In this document: one piece after another, positions 57,000 to 60,810 of the stretch
Numbering within the stretch: position 1 is the stretch's first letter
Layout: each line of letters starts with the position of its first letter
Assembly (NCBI GenBank): GCA_964577825.1
Contig: CAZOBJ010000006.1
Coordinates: 1 to 60,810 of the forward strand
DNA length: 60,810 nucleotides
Reading direction: 5' to 3'
Origin: CAZOBJ01 sp964577825
GTDB lineage: Bacteria > Planctomycetota > SZUA-567 > JAFGNG01
Made by a program: the position numbers and the translations under genes
Notes under the pieces: generated by a model
Database searches by the model: none
Seen by the model: only the letters and a program-made list of their open reading frames with translations
Told to the model about the DNA's origin: nothing

Positions 57000-59538
57000 A
57001 CGCACCGCGTTCCAGCTCTTCGTCGGGGCGCTCGCGCTCCTGGGTTACACCTACGCGGGGTATCCGGTTCTCATCCTGGCCCTGGAGCGGATCCTGTACC
57101 GCCCGGTGCGCAAGCAGCCGTGCACGCCGCCGGTGACCGTGCTCTTGCCCGCGTACAACGAGGAGCACACGATCGGCGCGAAGCTCGAGAACCTGCTCGA
57201 CCTCGACTACCCGCCCGAGAACCTGCGCATCGTGGTCGCCACGGACGGAGCCACGGACCGCACCGCCCAGATCGTGCGAGACTATGCCGACCGGAGCGTG
57301 GTCCTGCACGAACACCCCGTGCGCCGAGGCAAGGCCATGGTGCTCAACGACGAGGTGCCGCAATGCGAGACGGACATCGTGGTCCTGGTCGACGCGCGCC
57401 AGCGCCTGGCCCCGGACGCGCTGCGCGCACTGGCGGCCGACTTCGCGGACCCGCAGGTCGGCGCGGCGAGCGGCGAGCTCGTGCTCCAGCCGCCCGCGCA
57501 CGGCGGCATGGGCCGCGGCGTGGGCCTGTACTGGCGGTACGAGAAGCGCATCCGCAAGGCCGAAAGCGGCATCCACTCCACGGTCGGGGCCACGGGGGCG
57601 CTGTTGGCGTTCCGCCGCGCGCTGTGGCGGGGCCTGCCCGCGCGCACCGTGGTCGACGACATGGTGCTTCCCTTCCAGATCGTGCGCCAGGGGTACCGAG
57701 TGGTCCTGGAGGAGGACGCGCTCGTGTTCGACCGGGCCGGCGACTCGTGGGAGCGCGAGTTCGTGCGCAAGTCCCGGACCCTGGCGGGCAACTTCCAGAT
57801 CCTGCGCCATCCCATGCGCATGGCCGCGCCGCTGTTCAATCGGCTCACCTTCCAGTACCTCTCGCACAAGGTGCTGCGCCTGCTGGGCCCCCTGGCCCTG
57901 GTGGTGCTCTTCTGGTCGAACTACTTTCTGTTGCGCCACGCACAGATGCGCGACGACGCGACCGCGACCGCGGCGTACAACGCCGGCCTGCTCGTCCAGG
58001 GCCTCGCGTACGCGGGCGCGCTCGTGGGGTTCCTGGCCGAGCGGCTGCGCGCGCGCGTGCCCCTGGCGAGCCTGGCCTACAGCTTCGTGCTCACCCAGGT
58101 CGCCGTGGTGTGCGGATTCCTGCGGTTCGGATCCGGCCGCGACGACGCGGTGTGGGAGCGCACGCTGGCCGCGGACGCGGGCGGGCTGTACGAACGGCTG
58201 GTGCGGCTCGTGTTCGACTCGGTTCTGTTCTGCTTCGGGATCGCGGTCGCGTTCTACGTGCGCTACGGCGGGGCGCCGCCGCGGCACATCTTCCAGCTCT
58301 ACGAGAACCTGATCCCGCGCATGGACGTGGCCGGCACCACGATCGCGGTGCCGCTGGTCATGCTCGTGCCGCTCACGGTCCTGTACTTCTTCCGCGTGAA
58401 CGAACGGCGCACCATGGACGTGGACCCGGAGTTCGTGCTGCGCATCATCCACGCGGTAGCCGTGTGCACGCTCGTGGTGATGCTCCTCATCTACAAGTTC
58501 CGCACGAGCTTCACCATCGCGCACGAAGGCCGGGTGGCGAGCTTCCCCACCATGGTGCTTCTCCTCTCGTTCGTGATCAACAGCGCGGCGCTCTCGGCCT
58601 GGCGGCTGGGGTACAAGGCCCTGCGCTACTCGGCCCTGTCGGCCGAGGGTGCGTGGCGCTCGTCCGTGCTCTTCGCCCGCACCCGTGCGGACGCGGTGGT
58701 GCGCCGCGCCGTGGAGGCCAACCCCGCCACGCCCACGCGGCTCACGGCCATCGTCGCCCCCGAGGCCCCGCGCCCCCCCTCGGTGCAGGCGGGCGGCGAA
58801 CCGGGCCTCAACCGCACGCTCGTGGAGCGCCGCGCGGACGAGCTGCTCGTGGCCGCGGGCGCCCTCTCGCGGTCCGAGGTCCTGGGCGCGCTGGAGGCCG
58901 CCGACCGCGTGGGCGCGCAGGCGTCCCTCCTGCCCGGCGAGTACGAGCTCCTGTTCGGGGCCACGCCCCTACAGCTGCACAGCTACATCCCGGTCACGCC
59001 GCTCGAACGCAACGGAGCCGGCGAGCCCACGCGCTGGTGCAAGCGGACCCTGGATTGCACGGCCGGGCTGCTCTTCATGATCGCGGGCCTGCCCGGCGCG
59101 CTTGCCCAGGTTTTCCGACATGGCCGCGGCGCGGTGCGCGGCGTGGCCCGGCACGGCCGGCACGGGCGGCGCCTGCGCCTGCTGCGGCCCGCGTGCCCGA
59201 GGCCGAGACCCTCCGGATGGACGCGGCGCGGACTTCGCAAGTCGCTTCTGGGCTGGCACCTCTTGAAGGGAGACCTCGCCCTGGTGGGCCCGCCGGCCTT
59301 GACGCCGCGCGCGTGGCGGCGCGCGAGCGCGTTGGAGCGGCGCCTGTGCACGCAGCGCCCCGGCCTCGTGGGGCCCCGCCGGGTGGTGCTCGTGGGACGC
59401 ACGCGCCTGCGCCGGGCGCTTCGGCCCGCGCTCGTGTTGCGCGCGGCGCCCGGCGGCAGCCTGGAGCTCGCTTACACCGCCCGGTGGCTGCGGGGCCTGT
59501 GGCCGTTCTCTTCTCGATCTCGGAAAGGTTCCGGTTGA
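56992..59538 (+). CDS. GT2 glycosyltransferase fused to a degenerate sugar-phosphate-transferase domain
   Basis: An 848-residue membrane protein overlapping the previous gene by eight bases. Residues 1-380 are a processive-type GT2: an N-terminal helix, VTVLLPAYNEEHTIGAKLENLL, VVATDGATDRT, LVDARQRLAPDAL, the acceptor VVDDMVLPFQ, and C-terminal helices. Residues about 395-560 are further helices like the N-terminal part of WcaJ-type transferases, then a nucleotide-fold-like region (570-670) and a PglC-like end: WCKRTLDCTAGLLF at 681, GDLALVGPP at 760 and RPGLVG at about 789. Where the family has catalytic Asp-Glu, 12 and 11 residues before the GD Asp, this protein has Arg749-Lys750. The last domain is therefore predicted inactive as an enzyme and may bind the true transferase or lipid carrier. 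Confidence 0.86.
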   Translation: MDERTAFQLFVGALALLGYTYAGYPVLILALERILYRPVRKQPCTPPVTVLLPAYNEEHTIGAKLENLLDLDYPPENLRIVVATDGATDRTAQIVRDYADRSVVLHEHPVRRGKAMVLNDEVPQCETDIVVLVDARQRLAPDALRALAADFADPQVGAASGELVLQPPAHGGMGRGVGLYWRYEKRIRKAESGIHSTVGATGALLAFRRALWRGLPARTVVDDMVLPFQIVRQGYRVVLEEDALVFDRAGDSWEREFVRKSRTLAGNFQILRHPMRMAAPLFNRLTFQYLSHKVLRLLGPLALVVLFWSNYFLLRHAQMRDDATATAAYNAGLLVQGLAYAGALVGFLAERLRARVPLASLAYSFVLTQVAVVCGFLRFGSGRDDAVWERTLAADAGGLYERLVRLVFDSVLFCFGIAVAFYVRYGGAPPRHIFQLYENLIPRMDVAGTTIAVPLVMLVPLTVLYFFRVNERRTMDVDPEFVLRIIHAVAVCTLVVMLLIYKFRTSFTIAHEGRVASFPTMVLLLSFVINSAALSAWRLGYKALRYSALSAEGAWRSSVLFARTRADAVVRRAVEANPATPTRLTAIVAPEAPRPPSVQAGGEPGLNRTLVERRADELLVAAGALSRSEVLGALEAADRVGAQASLLPGEYELLFGATPLQLHSYIPVTPLERNGAGEPTRWCKRTLDCTAGLLFMIAGLPGALAQVFRHGRGAVRGVARHGRHGRRLRLLRPACPRPRPSGWTRRGLRKSLLGWHLLKGDLALVGPPALTPRAWRRASALERRLCTQRPGLVGPRRVVLVGRTRLRRALRPALVLRAAPGGSLELAYTARWLRGLWPFSSRSRKGSG

Positions 59539-59614
59539 CCCCCTTGCGCGGGCCCGAGACCCCAGGCCGGTTTGATCGGTCGCCCTCTCGCATCCTGCGG
59601 AGACCGCACTCGCC

Positions 59615-60810
59615 ATGACCCACGACCGCGCCGTGTTGCGCGAACTGGCTGCGCGCTACGCCGAGGTCGCCGCGTCTGCGGATATGGACCGCCGCCGGGC
59701 CCTGTGGCGCGATCTGCACGCCCTCCGGCCGGTCCGGCCGCCCATCTACGTGCGCGCATGCGCATGGAAGGAACTACGCGAGGTCCTGCCCGAGGCGGAG
59801 TGCGAGTGCCACGATCCCTGGCTGCGTGAGCATGAGGACTGGCTGCGGTACATGCTCTTCCGCAGCACGCTCGGCGACGACTGGGTGTTTGAACCCTACT
59901 ATCCTTTGCGGGCCGTGTTCACGCTGCACGATTCGGATCGGCGCTGGGGCCTGCCGCTGGGCAGACAGCGCCCCACACAGGCGGGCGGATCGTACAAGAT
60001 CGATCCAGCCCTCAAGTCCCCCGAAGACTTGCAGCGTCTGGACTCGTTCCCGGGCACCATCGACGAGACGGCAACCGAGCGTGCGTTTACACGGCTGTCC
60101 GAAACCTTCGGCGATGCCCTGCCCGTAGTGGTGGACCGGTCGCCCTTCTGGTGGCGGTGGCGAGGCGACCTGTCCGCGAACCTCGGATTCCTGCGGGGCA
60201 TCGATCATCTCATGCTCGACATGGTAGACCGGCCGGACTGGCTGCACGCGTTGATGGGACGCTTGCGCGACACCGTGCTTGCAAGCCATGACCGAGCCGA
60301 GGACGCGGGCGACTGGCAGGCAATGGCGAGCTTCAACCAGGCGGTCCCGTACGCGGAGGAGACCGCCCACGCGGCCCTTGGCGGGCAGCCGGTGCCTCGC
60401 AAGCGACTGTGGGCGTTTGCGGCCGCGCAAGAGTTGACCCTGGTGAGCCCCGCCATGCACGAGGAATTCATGCTTGCCTACCAGCGGCCCATCCTGGAGC
60501 GGTTTCGCTGGTCGGCCTATGGATGTTGTGAGGACCTGACCAACAAGATCGACATGCTCCGTTCGATCCGCAACCTGCGCCGCATCGCAGTCGCGCCGGT
60601 GGCCGACCCCGGCCGCTGCGCTCGCCAGGTGGGGGCGGAGTACGTCCTCTCCTATCGCCCCAGCCCTGCGGAGACTGTTTCCTGTGGGTGGCGTCCTGAG
60701 CGGGTGCGCGAACGGCTGCGCGCTGACCTCGCCTCCATGCGGGGATGCCGGATCGACATCACGCTCAAGGACGTGGAGACCGTAGAGCGCGACCCCGACC
60801 GGGTGCGGGC
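59615..60810 (+). CDS. Uroporphyrinogen decarboxylase-like protein (C-terminus off the window)
   Basis: The open frame from the ATG at 59615 runs 398 codons to the right edge without a stop. A GCGGAGA box lies about 13 bases upstream. The sequence is the long (400-residue or more) URO-D-like type found in PVC-type genomes: WKELREVLPEAECECHDPWLREHED, DRSPFWWRWRGDLSANLGFLRGIDH and the block YGCCEDLTNKIDMLRSIRNL followed by IAVAPVADPGRCAR. The His/Cys positions differ from the other URO-D-like protein at 30170-31255. A corrinoid or C1-transfer role is family inference. Base usage is slightly less GC-rich than the adjacent operon. Confidence 0.8.
   Translation, partial: MTHDRAVLRELAARYAEVAASADMDRRRALWRDLHALRPVRPPIYVRACAWKELREVLPEAECECHDPWLREHEDWLRYMLFRSTLGDDWVFEPYYPLRAVFTLHDSDRRWGLPLGRQRPTQAGGSYKIDPALKSPEDLQRLDSFPGTIDETATERAFTRLSETFGDALPVVVDRSPFWWRWRGDLSANLGFLRGIDHLMLDMVDRPDWLHALMGRLRDTVLASHDRAEDAGDWQAMASFNQAVPYAEETAHAALGGQPVPRKRLWAFAAAQELTLVSPAMHEEFMLAYQRPILERFRWSAYGCCEDLTNKIDMLRSIRNLRRIAVAPVADPGRCARQVGAEYVLSYRPSPAETVSCGWRPERVRERLRADLASMRGCRIDITLKDVETVERDPDRVR

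Overview
The window is a GC-rich (roughly 70 %), densely coded bacterial chromosome segment with 47 protein genes, two of them cut by the window edges. I see no rRNA, tRNA, CRISPR array, insertion sequence or phage gene. Several features suggest an uncultured-type lineage of the PVC superphylum or a neighbour (Kiritimatiellota, Lentisphaerota, Hydrogenedentota or Sumerlaeota). These are three Gfo/Idh/MocA oxidoreductases, two uroporphyrinogen-decarboxylase-like proteins, a GldA/GldFG/DUF4340 transporter block, a DksA protein with a histone-H1-like tail, and a membrane pyrophosphatase. This placement is inference from gene content, not from a marker tree.

Layout. 1-4314 (minus): an operon of two Gfo/Idh oxidoreductases, a GNAT acetyltransferase and a class III aminotransferase. 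4671-10352 (plus): trpE, a K+-dependent-type membrane pyrophosphatase ending in a strong terminator, then a glycosyltransferase-methyltransferase fusion. 10389-11723 (minus): a GT39-type membrane glycosyltransferase. 11921-18373 (plus): a small membrane protein, a RACo-like corrinoid-activating ferredoxin/ATPase, a lipoprotein, a WecA-type phosphoglycosyltransferase and an O-antigen-ligase-like protein with helical repeats. 18452-21085 (minus): ilvB, a small membrane protein and ilvN. 21426-30111 (plus): GNAT, double amidohydrolase, mtlD, aldo/keto reductase, RseC-like, a small membrane protein, nadB, dtd and Gfo/Idh. 30170-35147 (minus): TolB-like lipoprotein, LpoB/CsgG-like lipoprotein, GH4 glycosidase and URO-D-like protein. 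35470-45248 (plus): a small protein, a FliD-like protein with EF-hand-like loops, exonuclease III, ABC ATPase, permease-GldG fusion, DUF4340 protein and a Lys-rich DksA-like protein. 45327-48854 (plus): tsaB, murJ and a GT4. 48872-50158 (minus): an HU/IHF protein and a TPR protein. 50472-59538 (plus): a tightly overlapping exopolysaccharide operon. From 59615: a second URO-D-like protein, incomplete.

How they work together. The right third is dominated by envelope polysaccharide synthesis. It holds a polyprenyl-phosphate sugar transferase, four GT4 domains in three proteins, a GT2, two NodB deacetylases and a MurJ/MviN-family flippase. WecA-type, ligase-like and GT39-type genes further left probably serve related polymers. 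The catabolic side (Gfo/Idh, GH4, MtlD, AKR, URO-D-like) points to use of plant- or animal-derived sugars. Recognisable sigma70-type promoters (TTGACA-like, 16-18 bp spacer, TAnnnT-like) precede many of the transcription units.

The most unusual objects are domain fusions: a GT2 joined to a sugar-transferase domain whose catalytic Asp-Glu pair has become Arg-Lys, a FliD-like protein with calcium-loop-like inserts and no flagellar neighbours, a Lys-rich DksA, a double amidohydrolase with a metal-less first half, and GT4-GT4 and GT4-deacetylase fusions.
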